Source: Clostridia bacterium
GTDB lineage: Bacteria; Bacillota; Clostridia; Oscillospirales; Acutalibacteraceae
Length of the DNA: 42,213 nucleotides
NCBI GenBank assembly: GCA_017407755.1
Contig: JAFQVY010000011.1
Coordinates: 1 to 42,213 of the forward strand
Reading direction: 5' to 3'
Shown: positions 33,335-41,720 of the stretch, piece after piece
Layout: every line of letters starts with the position of its first letter
How positions within the stretch are numbered: the stretch's first letter is position 1
Program-made: the position numbers and the translations under genes
Notes under the pieces: generated by a model
What the model saw: the letters and a program-made list of their open reading frames with translations, nothing else
Databases searched by the model: none
What the model was told of the DNA's origin: nothing

Positions 33335-34315
33335 TTATTTTTTTAAACGACTATAAATCATCAAGGGAATGGGGGTTTTTAACCGATATAACATAGAATA
33401 TATTTTATTTCTTGATATTAATGCATTAGTAACAACTTTTCTAAATTCAGTATTTGTCATTATACTCTTTAATACTGAATATTTTTTACTAAACGGATAT
33501 GATGATTTCAAAATAGCCTTTATAGATTTTTCGAATAAGATAAAAAACTCTCTATAGTAACATTCAGGTAAGGATTGTGGACTTACTATATTAACTGCTA
33601 CTCTATTAACCTCTTTAAATAAATCGATGTCGTGATAAATTTTTTTGCAGTCGACAATAGTTGATAAATTATTTCCTATTGGCCATTCATAGTGATATAA
33701 ACATTTATCTAGAAAATAAATATCCCCATCAATTGAGCTAAGATAACAAATATTAAATAAATAGTCTTCACCATTACTAAATTTTTTATTAAAACGTAAA
33801 TCATTTGCCTCAATAATATGACGGCTATATATTTTGCTCCAAGGAGATTTAAATCCATATAAAGTTAAACTTGTAAATTCATTTCTACTATATTTTTGGC
33901 AATTATCATTAGCTTTAGTTTCATAGGGTAAATAATTCTGTTGCCCTTCTGTAAAAAAGCCACACATAACTAAACCATTTGGTTTATATGCATCGAAAAG
34001 CTCTTTACACCAATCCTCTGCTGCCCAATCATCACTATCACAAAACATAACAAATTCGCCAGTTGCTATATCAAGTCCTGCATTTCTTGCTGAAGATACA
34101 CCGCCGTTTGGCTTATCTATAACAACTATTCTCGAATCCTGCGCTTCAAACTTTTTACATAAATCCAACGAATTATCTTTAGAACCATCATTAACTAAAA
34201 TGATTTCTATATTCTCGTAAGTTTGATTTATAAGCGAAGAAACACAGCGTTCTAAAGTTTTTTCAGCATTATATATCGGTACAACAATGCTGATTTTACC
34301 TGTTTTTTCACACAT
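33335..34315 (-). CDS. Glycosyltransferase family 2
   Basis: A 326-residue GT-A transferase. It has ISIVVPIYNAEKTLERC at the start, VNDGSKDNS, the SSARNAG segment and the metal motif DSDD in FCDSDDW. The C-terminal third is basic. ATG 34315 shares one base with the stop of the upstream GT4 gene (TGATG), so the two are coupled; a TTG one codon earlier is unlikely. It is very AT-rich (14 G+C in the 60 bases 33481-33540), suggesting acquisition from elsewhere. Sugar specificity cannot be read. Confidence 0.9.
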   Translation of the reverse strand: MCEKTGKISIVVPIYNAEKTLERCVSSLINQTYENIEIILVNDGSKDNSLDLCKKFEAQDSRIVVIDKPNGGVSSARNAGLDIATGEFVMFCDSDDWAAEDWCKELFDAYKPNGLVMCGFFTEGQQNYLPYETKANDNCQKYSRNEFTSLTLYGFKSPWSKIYSRHIIEANDLRFNKKFSNGEDYLFNICYLSSIDGDIYFLDKCLYHYEWPIGNNLSTIVDCKKIYHDIDLFKEVNRVAVNIVSPQSLPECYYREFFILFEKSIKAILKSSYPFSKKYSVLKSIMTNTEFRKVVTNALISRNKIYSMLYRLKTPIPLMIYSRLKK

Positions 34316-35475
34316 CAAGAAAACACCGTTCTTTCATATTCCTCTAAAGAATTAGCAAAATATTTTCTTCCGTTTTCCAATTCTGAAATAAAGCTGTTTT
34401 TCTTTTCCATGTTGTCCAATAAAGAACTAACAGCATTTGCGATTTCATCTGCATCAATATCCACAATCAAACCATTAACTCCATTTTCTATCTGGTCTCT
34501 CATGCCGCCTACATCAGTTGTTACAATAGGCTTGCACAAAACTTTCGCCTCTGTAATTGTTGTAGAATATGCTTCATAATAAGATGTTTGAACATAAATA
34601 TCGCAACAGTTGATAAACGGATAGGGATTATTCTGATTTCCTTCTAAAAAGAAGCAGTCCTGAACCTCAAACTCTTCAATCATTTGTCTTATACGGCTAG
34701 TCTGATTTCCATCTCCTATCCAGTGCCAACGCAACTTATACCCCTTAGAGCAAAGTTTGCTGCAAGCTCTAACCGCTAAATCAGCACCTTTTTCAGAGGT
34801 CAATCTTCCGACCGTGACGATGTCAATAGCAGTATCATCAAAACCCGCAGGAGTAAACTCTTTAGATTTAATAAGAATATTTTCAACATCACAAATGTTG
34901 CGCAAAATTATAAGTTTATTATTAGAAAAACTAAACTTACTTTCAAGCACCTTCGCACAATCACTTGAAACTGCAACAACATAATTGAATTTTGAAAAAT
35001 AGTTTTTATCCCTATTATACTCTTTTCCTGTTTTCTCGTAGGCACCATTATGATACCAAAGCACCTTTCGGTCAGCTGTTACTTTATCTATAACATATCG
35101 CGGAGAATAATCATGATGCGAGTAAGCAATTGCTACATCATATTTACCCGGCAATGGTTTAAAAGTTTTCCAAGGACTTATACCTAATTTAACACACAGC
35201 CTGTATATACAATATGATATAAATTTTGTAAAATTACGAAAAACACCGCCGTGATTTTGTATATCGTTAAACGTATTTTCAGTGTTCATCACGTACTTAA
35301 AATCGTCCAAAAAGTTCACTTTGCGTTTTATTTGGCTCTTAAGTATCGAATACTGAGAATTCATAAGCAAACAATCTACGGAATAATTATCTTCCGGTAA
35401 ACTGTTTATTAAATTCAGCAGGCACTTTTCAATGCCGCCTATACCTAATCCGTAACAAACAAATAATAATTTCAT
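34315..35475 (-). CDS. Glycosyltransferase family 4
   Basis: A 386-residue GT-B transferase. The N-terminal domain begins LLFVCYGLGIGGIEKCLLNL, the usual glycine-rich acceptor-side start. The C-terminal domain has VGRLTSEKGADLAVRAC and YVQTSYYEAYSTTITEAKVLCKP, the EX7E-type donor-binding motif. It probably adds a hexose or N-acetylhexosamine from a nucleotide sugar with retention. AAGGAAAG precedes the ATG, eight bases after the fused gene upstream. Confidence 0.9.
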   Translation of the reverse strand: MKLLFVCYGLGIGGIEKCLLNLINSLPEDNYSVDCLLMNSQYSILKSQIKRKVNFLDDFKYVMNTENTFNDIQNHGGVFRNFTKFISYCIYRLCVKLGISPWKTFKPLPGKYDVAIAYSHHDYSPRYVIDKVTADRKVLWYHNGAYEKTGKEYNRDKNYFSKFNYVVAVSSDCAKVLESKFSFSNNKLIILRNICDVENILIKSKEFTPAGFDDTAIDIVTVGRLTSEKGADLAVRACSKLCSKGYKLRWHWIGDGNQTSRIRQMIEEFEVQDCFFLEGNQNNPYPFINCCDIYVQTSYYEAYSTTITEAKVLCKPIVTTDVGGMRDQIENGVNGLIVDIDADEIANAVSSLLDNMEKKNSFISELENGRKYFANSLEEYERTVFS

Positions 35476-35483
35476 AGCTTTCC

Positions 35484-37784
35484 TTATGGATGCCGTCTGA
35501 TTCCAAGATGATACGTCACTGCTTTTAACGACTTCTTAAACTTTCCTTTAATCGACGCCGGCATCGTATACTTTTTTATTAACTTTTTGAACGGGAGCAT
35601 TGAATAATCTTCCCAGAATTTCTCTCTTCTTGAAGAAGGATAACTAGGCTTATACAAATTAGGCTGCATACAATTTTCAACTTTACAATCAAAGCTATCA
35701 AAAAAGTTTGATGCCTGATTAAAAACCGACTCACCTTTCGATGTATTTACCAAAACTAAAGATACGCCATGGTTATCGTTAAAATTCAGATCATACTTTT
35801 CTATACCCCAGAAATCTGCCATTGTTAAGTCACCCGGTCTGTATACGTTTGTAAACTGGCAATTGTAACAAGAAGGTCTAAACATTATACGCTGACAAAA
35901 CAAGTCCGTATAGTCACAGGCAGCTATTTTTTTGTTCTTTTTTTGCAAAACAAAAGTTTCGTAGTGAGACTCCCAACCAAAATCCTTATCTCTAAAGTTT
36001 GCTTCGATTATCTTATCATTATATTTTTCTTCTATAAAGCTTAAGTAATCTTTCCAAACCATAGGACTCGGAACTCCGTGACAAATCATATCACAACAAA
36101 CAAGTCTATCAGCACGAATTCTATTTTCTGCTAAGTAAGATTTCAGACCAGAAACCTGACATGGTGTACCAGAAAACAACACTTCCATACCATTTACTAA
36201 ATCTTTTTCTACTAACGGAAAAATATCGGTAGTGTCACTTTGAACATACTTAGCTTTCTTCATTAAATCACGTTCAGCTACGGTAGTAGCTCTTATATGC
36301 TTTACAGAAAAGTCATCCTGCATAGCAGCACCATACACTACTCCACCATTTTGCAAAACTACATCTGAAAACCCGACAAACGCTGCACCAGACCTGCTGC
36401 TCTCTCGTATTTGCAAATTTTTGTGCTTAATTCCGTATGCCTTTGGCAGATTTGCACTTCTTTTAGTTTTTTTAAATCCGCATGCGTTATCACATTTTCC
36501 ACAATTCACACATTTAGAAGTGTCCACTATGGGGTACCAAAAACCTTCTTTATCCCGTTTCATAGCAATAGCACCCATAGGGCAAACCACAGCACAAGAA
36601 GCACAACCGCAGCATAGATTTTTTTCCCGCATTCCTACATTAATATGTTTGGGTGATTCTTTTGCAAAAAATTGTTCCTTGGGCACATCGCCGTCCGAAA
36701 AAGCTGTCTTTAAAAAACTCATAGATTTCGCTCTTAAACTTGCTAAAATGGTATTTACCTTCTTATAATCAATATTATTACTAAGGTCTATATCGTCAAC
36801 CATTTTTACCTTACGGTTTAACAAGCCTGTTTGAGTTAATAATCCATCAATCCTACTCATCACTCCACCATTTTCATAAACATAAAACTGTTTTTCAAAA
36901 ATCAAAGATAAAGCAATCCCGTGGAATGAGTTGGTAACTAAAAACTCGGCACCTTTAAGTAAAGACAAAAACTTTTCTGGTCCACAGTTACCTTTTCTAC
37001 CTCTAAATTTACCTATTCGTGGAACATTCATAATATAAACGTCACAACCGAACCGCCTTTTAAGGCTTTTTATGGATATATCTGAATCTGGATTAGAATC
37101 AATTTGATGTACTAATATGTATGGTTTACGTGGACTTGCCGGAATCGGAATAGCTGACATTATTTCTTTTCCCGCAAGCAATGTAGGATCCAAAACAACT
37201 GGATATTTAACACCTGTAATTTCAGCTACATACTCAGATAATTTTTCTTCTCTAATTCCTATATATGTATCACTATCAAGAATCTTTTTCTTAAGCTGTA
37301 ACTCCATATCCAAAGGAAAAGGAACATCTTGAGAACTAGCAGCATATATTATTTTTTTAGCTTCGGTATCTATATCTAAAAAAAATACGGGATCAAATTT
37401 ATTACCTGTGATTTTATAGTTCCATATTTGATCGCTGCCTGAAATCAACACATCATAACTTAAACTCTTAATCTCTTCGGAACACATACATGTTTCGGAT
37501 TCATTTAGGTACTTTTGTCTAAAAGAAATAAACTCTTTTTCGCGCTTTCGTTTTCCAAAAAATCCCAATAATTCTACTCCGAGTTTTATGACAGCTTTTT
37601 TCTTATTAGATGAAGATAAAAAGTGTTTAAATGGAGTTACTCTGTCTTTAGTTCCGTTAAAATTATAATCTATAATATGAGTTTCTAACCCTTCCGCATC
37701 ACAAACAGCTTTTAGTGCATAGGCTTGTAATACAGCTCCGTAATTAAGGGCTCTATGAAATGTGAGAATTCCTGCTTTTTTCAT
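35484..37784 (-). CDS. Fusion: polysaccharide pyruvyltransferase + ferredoxin/F420-hydrogenase beta-like reductase
   Basis: A 766-residue two-part protein. Residues 1-365 are a pyruvyltransferase-family domain: GILTFHRALNYGAVLQAYAL at the start, LISGSDQIWN (113-122), a VLDPTLL strand (197-203) and the conserved NSFHG (285-289). Residues 387-435 are a double [4Fe-4S] ferredoxin (C391, C394, C397, C401; C425, C428, C431, C435). Residues 440-766 are the FrhB-like domain with SGTPCQ (538-543), CHGVPSP (568-574), CYNCQF (639-644) and ADFWG (656-660). The two halves match the two stand-alone genes of this operon. GGAGGTAATAATT precedes the ATG. The fusion implies that transfer of a three-carbon group and a redox step act together; the product is unknown. 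Confidence 0.88.
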   Translation of the reverse strand: MKKAGILTFHRALNYGAVLQAYALKAVCDAEGLETHIIDYNFNGTKDRVTPFKHFLSSSNKKKAVIKLGVELLGFFGKRKREKEFISFRQKYLNESETCMCSEEIKSLSYDVLISGSDQIWNYKITGNKFDPVFFLDIDTEAKKIIYAASSQDVPFPLDMELQLKKKILDSDTYIGIREEKLSEYVAEITGVKYPVVLDPTLLAGKEIMSAIPIPASPRKPYILVHQIDSNPDSDISIKSLKRRFGCDVYIMNVPRIGKFRGRKGNCGPEKFLSLLKGAEFLVTNSFHGIALSLIFEKQFYVYENGGVMSRIDGLLTQTGLLNRKVKMVDDIDLSNNIDYKKVNTILASLRAKSMSFLKTAFSDGDVPKEQFFAKESPKHINVGMREKNLCCGCASCAVVCPMGAIAMKRDKEGFWYPIVDTSKCVNCGKCDNACGFKKTKRSANLPKAYGIKHKNLQIRESSRSGAAFVGFSDVVLQNGGVVYGAAMQDDFSVKHIRATTVAERDLMKKAKYVQSDTTDIFPLVEKDLVNGMEVLFSGTPCQVSGLKSYLAENRIRADRLVCCDMICHGVPSPMVWKDYLSFIEEKYNDKIIEANFRDKDFGWESHYETFVLQKKNKKIAACDYTDLFCQRIMFRPSCYNCQFTNVYRPGDLTMADFWGIEKYDLNFNDNHGVSLVLVNTSKGESVFNQASNFFDSFDCKVENCMQPNLYKPSYPSSRREKFWEDYSMLPFKKLIKKYTMPASIKGKFKKSLKAVTYHLGIRRHP

Positions 37785-37792
37785 AGTAATTA

Positions 37793-38758
37793 TTACCTCC
37801 GAATTAGTTTCTTTACTTTACGGTAAACACTATACACTAATTTATAAAACCACGAAAAATGGTATATTAAAGTTACTTTTACTTTTAGTTTATTATTCAC
37901 TTTATAACCACACTTCAATACGTCATTAATCTCCGATTTAATTATTTTACAATCATCAGCCTTATTATTATCTAAACAAATAGCATAATATGTAATAAGC
38001 GAATCTAGATATCTGTTTGCAGCAAGGTTCTTTAATGATTCTACAGTTCGTGTTTTCTCATAAATATATTTATTAACCTTATAATTATCTAATCTCTTTT
38101 TTTCATAAGAAGTAACAAAACATGCAGACACACCAAATCTTGCTACGTAATTATACTTTGCATAATCCGCAAACACTATTATATTTGAATTGCTAATCGC
38201 CTCGAAGTTAAATAATATATCCTCATTAATTTTTATATCTTCTCTAAAACTCAATTTATCAACTATAGCTTTTTTGTAAAGTTTATTCCACAATCCTCCA
38301 TAAAGCATATAACCGCTTATCAAAGATTTTAGTGCTTGCTCCTGATTTTGTACATACACCTTCTTGGTATCATTTACAAGTCTTATTTCATCTCTAACAA
38401 TATGTTTATATCCACAGCAAGCAACATCCGCATTGTTTTCATTCAAAAACTTAACCAACAGCTCATACATATCTAAGTCTAAAGTATCATCACTGTCAAT
38501 AAATGAAAATAGCTCTCCGCTCGCAAGCTTTAATCCTTGGTTTCGTGCCGCGGATACGCCCTTGTTCTCTTGATGAAATACAATAATACGCCTATCCTTT
38601 TCAGCATAGCGATTACATATATCTAAGCTACCATCGGAAGAACCATCGTCCACCAAGATTATTTCAAGATTATTATAAGTTTGCTCAATTATGCTATCTA
38701 TGCATGCCGGTAAATACGGTTCGCAATTATATATAGGAACTATAACAGAAATTTTCAT
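37793..38758 (-). CDS. Glycosyltransferase family 2
   Basis: A 321-residue GT-A enzyme: ISVIVPIYNCEPYLPACIDS, VDDGSSDGS, SAARNQG and the metal motif DSDD in FSFIDSDDTLDLDMYE. The C-terminal part is basic and hydrophobic and probably membrane-associated. Its first bases overlap the stop of the upstream gene by four (ATGA). The very AT-rich coding sequence matches the neighbouring genes but not the operon ends. Confidence 0.9.
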   Translation of the reverse strand: MKISVIVPIYNCEPYLPACIDSIIEQTYNNLEIILVDDGSSDGSLDICNRYAEKDRRIIVFHQENKGVSAARNQGLKLASGELFSFIDSDDTLDLDMYELLVKFLNENNADVACCGYKHIVRDEIRLVNDTKKVYVQNQEQALKSLISGYMLYGGLWNKLYKKAIVDKLSFREDIKINEDILFNFEAISNSNIIVFADYAKYNYVARFGVSACFVTSYEKKRLDNYKVNKYIYEKTRTVESLKNLAANRYLDSLITYYAICLDNNKADDCKIIKSEINDVLKCGYKVNNKLKVKVTLIYHFSWFYKLVYSVYRKVKKLIRR

Positions 38759-39744
38759 ATATTCTCCTTTATTGCTTTGGGTAACGATTTATATTCTTCG
38801 GATTGCACATATTTCCAAGCGTCACTATACGCCTGTTTTATAAATTTTTTATTCTCTTTAGTCGTTTTTCCTAAAATATAGTAAATATTATCTATAATAA
38901 AAGAACAGGTGATTTTATACCAAAATGCAATGACTGCCAGAATCTTACAAAGAATATTTTTCTGTAAAGAATAAATAAATCTATGCCAAAACACTACACG
39001 ATTAAAAACACTAGAGTATATTACATTGGGTTTATTTCCATTTTTTGAAGTCTTAGCATCTAAATGCTCATAAAAAGCGTTTGAAACTACTATTGTTTTG
39101 TAGCCATTTATCCATGCTTTATAAAACATTGTTTGATCGTCCAAGGCAGAGTAACCATGGCTGTCAAGCCAAATTTCTTTGTCAAAATCAATATTTCTTA
39201 ATTTATGTATATCAGCAAAAAAGCATGTCCATGCAACCGACTGGGTTTCATAATATTTTGTATTGTTAATATCAAGATGCCTATTGAACGAATAACCCGT
39301 AGATTTCAAAACGGATACATATCTGTTATGTCTATGAAAAATAGTAGGAGTCGCACTGGCCATTAAAGTGGTAAATATTGTCTTAACACCTTTTGGAGGT
39401 AAAAAAGAGTATAGGGGGCCAGCTGACAATGCACCTATTCCATCTTTTATAGGCTCATATAGTTTTTGAACAAAACCCGGCTCAAATTTAACATCATCAT
39501 CACAAATCAACGCGTATTTAGTTTTACATTTTTCTATTCCGGTCATTCTTTGAATTACCATACCTTTGCGAGAAAAGTAAAACTTTTCATACCCAAGCTG
39601 TTCCTCCGGCAAATCATAGCCTATAGGCAATACTACGATCAATTCAACAGGTTTTGGCACAAGATTATCAATAGATTCAAGCAATGCACGATATTTATCT
39701 TTCGCTTTTCCCGTTGTACGTATAATAACAGAATAATCTATCAT
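38755..39744 (-). CDS. Glycosyltransferase family 2-like protein
   Basis: A 329-residue transferase starting YSVIIRTTGKAKDKYRALLESI. The metal motif DDD lies in YALICDDDVKFEPGF, followed by an HRHNRY-containing middle and a hydrophobic C-terminal segment. Unlike the other GT2 genes it lacks the VNDGS-type second motif and resembles the looser group of capsule GT2 proteins. ATG 39744 was chosen because AAGGTGG lies about nine bases upstream; a longer frame to 39789 has no ribosome site. It overlaps the next gene by four bases. Confidence 0.82.
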   Translation of the reverse strand: MIDYSVIIRTTGKAKDKYRALLESIDNLVPKPVELIVVLPIGYDLPEEQLGYEKFYFSRKGMVIQRMTGIEKCKTKYALICDDDVKFEPGFVQKLYEPIKDGIGALSAGPLYSFLPPKGVKTIFTTLMASATPTIFHRHNRYVSVLKSTGYSFNRHLDINNTKYYETQSVAWTCFFADIHKLRNIDFDKEIWLDSHGYSALDDQTMFYKAWINGYKTIVVSNAFYEHLDAKTSKNGNKPNVIYSSVFNRVVFWHRFIYSLQKNILCKILAVIAFWYKITCSFIIDNIYYILGKTTKENKKFIKQAYSDAWKYVQSEEYKSLPKAIKENI

Positions 39745-39804
39745 CAAAGTATACCACCTTTTAAATAACTTATATTTTTCAAAGACCATGATATTTTATT
39801 AACA

Positions 39805-40914
39805 TTATAAGACACTCAGCATATCTTCAACAGCTTTAACTGTATTTTCGGTACTAAAATACTTTCCTCTTTCCTTTGCACGCTTTGCATAATCTGCAAG
39901 CATATCGTCAGTTGTAAGAATATTCTTTATACCCTCATAAAGTGCTTCTTCGCTGTTTTCGGTTACGATACCGTATTCATTGTTTTCGCCTAACATTTCT
40001 TTCATGCCCGATACTTCAACGGTAACAACAGGTGTACCAACAATAAGCGCCTCAGTAGCAGCCGTTGAGAAACCCTCGGCAAAAGAAGCACAAACGAACA
40101 AGTCGCTTTTTGATACATACTTATAGGGATTGGTGTCGTATCCCAATAAGGTAACATAATCAGTCATATTGTCTTTTTGAATGATATTCGCCAGTTCTTC
40201 CTGCATGGGGCCGATTCCAAGAATATACAAATGAACAGGATACTTCTCGTCGTTAAGCTTTTTGAGCACTTTTAACAGTCTCACATATCCTTTTGACTGC
40301 TTAAGCGTACCGACCGCAATCAGCTTAAGCTTATTATCGTCCACAAACTTAACGTCAGTATCCTCAGCACTTTTTCTGATAAAATCAGACTCAACAGTGT
40401 TATATAAAACGCCAATTGGCTTCTTAAAATTCAAAATCGTGCTAAAATCATTTTTAACAAATTCAGAAACACATACAGTTCTATCAAATCTGTTGTAGCA
40501 TCTGATAGCCTCATTTTCATTTCTGAAAGATGAAGCCAAAGTTTTCATACGATGTTGCTCAACGTGTATCCACGAAACAAGCTTAGTGTCTTTATCAGGG
40601 CAGCCGCTGATAATTCGCGCAGAAGGACCTTCCAGATAAGAAACCTCTATATCGTAATGCTCTTTGATACAGAACTTATGCAAAAATTTCGGGGTAGAAA
40701 GCTTCATTATTTTGCTGTTGGCAGGAAAAGCCTTTTTAAAAACAGAGCGATATTTAATATGAGGCTTTAAAAATTGCTCATTCACTCCGCCGCCAAAAAT
40801 TGATATTACAGAAATATCAAATTTTGTGCTATCCATATTATTAACAAGATTTACAAGAACCTTTTCGGCTCCGCCCTGACCTAAGTCATGAATAAAAAAT
40901 AATACTTTTTTCAT
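39805..40914 (-). CDS. Glycosyltransferase family 4
   Basis: First gene of the polysaccharide operon, a 369-residue GT-B enzyme. It begins KKVLFFIHDLGQGGAEKVLVNLV. The C-terminal half carries AVGTLKQSKGYVRLLK and FVCASFAEGFSTAATEALIVGTP, a GT4 donor-site motif. The base composition is like the housekeeping genes (32 G+C in the 60 bases 40021-40080), unlike the AT-rich genes behind it. ATG 40914 was chosen; an in-frame GTG at 40929 is possible, and neither has a strong ribosome site. The promoter lies 40 bases upstream. Confidence 0.9.
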   Translation of the reverse strand: MKKVLFFIHDLGQGGAEKVLVNLVNNMDSTKFDISVISIFGGGVNEQFLKPHIKYRSVFKKAFPANSKIMKLSTPKFLHKFCIKEHYDIEVSYLEGPSARIISGCPDKDTKLVSWIHVEQHRMKTLASSFRNENEAIRCYNRFDRTVCVSEFVKNDFSTILNFKKPIGVLYNTVESDFIRKSAEDTDVKFVDDNKLKLIAVGTLKQSKGYVRLLKVLKKLNDEKYPVHLYILGIGPMQEELANIIQKDNMTDYVTLLGYDTNPYKYVSKSDLFVCASFAEGFSTAATEALIVGTPVVTVEVSGMKEMLGENNEYGIVTENSEEALYEGIKNILTTDDMLADYAKRAKERGKYFSTENTVKAVEDMLSVL

Positions 40915-40954
40915 AATACACGTACCCACAATATAAACCTACTTATTCTTATAT

Positions 40955-40983
40955 ATTTTACTATAAAGCGGTATGTATGTCAA
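40955..40983 (-). promoter_or_regulatory. Promoter of the 13-gene polysaccharide operon
   Basis: Minus-strand TTGACA (40978-40983) and TAAAAT (40955-40960) with 17-bp spacing. No other convincing promoter or terminator was seen among the following tightly packed genes, so it probably drives the unit to 25395. Confidence 0.75.
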
Positions 40984-41047
40984 CAAATTATGACAATATA
41001 GACAAAATTCAATTACTATACAAAATGCCGATAGATACGCTTCACAA

Positions 41048-41664
41048 ATGTTTTTTATACTTGCATTTGTGACCAACGTAAAAATACCGCAGAAATACGA
41101 AAATTTATTAACCGAAAACAATGTTCATATTTATACCGAACCTTTTGACTCTTTTTTTGATGACAACTATCTTTGGTGCTTGGCATTTTACAAACTATGT
41201 GCACTGAAAGCGATGGTGAGCAAATATAATTATGATAATTATATTTATACAGACGCCGATGTCTTTGTGCAAAAATCGCTTGACAAGGTTTTTTTAGAAT
41301 TAAGAGACAATATTTTATTATATGACATCAACCACGGGCTTTCCACACGCGATTATGAAATAAAGGCGACGAGTTCATTATATCTATTGCGGCATATAAA
41401 ATGAAGAATGTAATAAAAAATGCAGGGGCATACATCTTTAGATTTTGGACAGGCAGCTTTTATCTTGTATCAACCTGTTACACATGCAATGAAGTCGCAA
41501 TTTTGCATTTGCCCAGCGAAAAAGAACGAGGACTGGTAAAGCTATTCGATATCTTTTATAAAAAGCATAGTTTTCCTCGGAAAGAACGGGTGCACAAAAT
41601 CTTACACCTGACCCGCAAACCGCTTAAGTATCAAATAATTGATATAGCTAAAAAATTTCGGTAA
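41048..41664 (+). pseudogene. Frameshifted glycosyltransferase gene
   Basis: Two reading frames together make one protein. The first (from 41048) contains YIYTDADVFVQKSLDKVF, a DxD-type donor/metal motif (DAD at residues 69-71), and stops at 41404. The second frame is open before its apparent ATG at 41401 and reads DEFIISIAAYKMKNVIKNAGAYIF directly after the break, ending at 41664. The break lies at about 41364-41368, where one missing base (AAGGCGAC for an expected AAGGGCGAC) would restore K-G-D-E-F. No ribosome site precedes 41048 and the frame is open back to 40994, so the 5' end may also be lost. A capsule-type GT remnant is likely; a sequencing indel cannot be excluded. Confidence 0.72.
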
Positions 41665-41695
41665 TCACAGCACATTTTAACTTGAATATAACTAA

Positions 41696-41720
41696 AAGCG
41701 AGGTGAAATTCACCTCGCTT
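41696..41720. terminator. Terminator between GT remnant and radical SAM gene
   Basis: AAGCGAGGTGA (41696-41706) and TCACCTCGCTT (41710-41720) form a perfect 11-bp stem with a three-base loop, directly after the stop of the minus-strand gene, whose transcript then reads TTTTAG. It may also serve the plus-strand remnant. Confidence 0.85.

Noticed and set aside
41401-41664. Separate small gene starting at an ATG that overlaps the previous stop (ATGA)
   Set aside because: The frame is open and meaningful upstream of this ATG (DEFIISIAAYK), so it is the second half of a frameshifted gene and not a coupled start.
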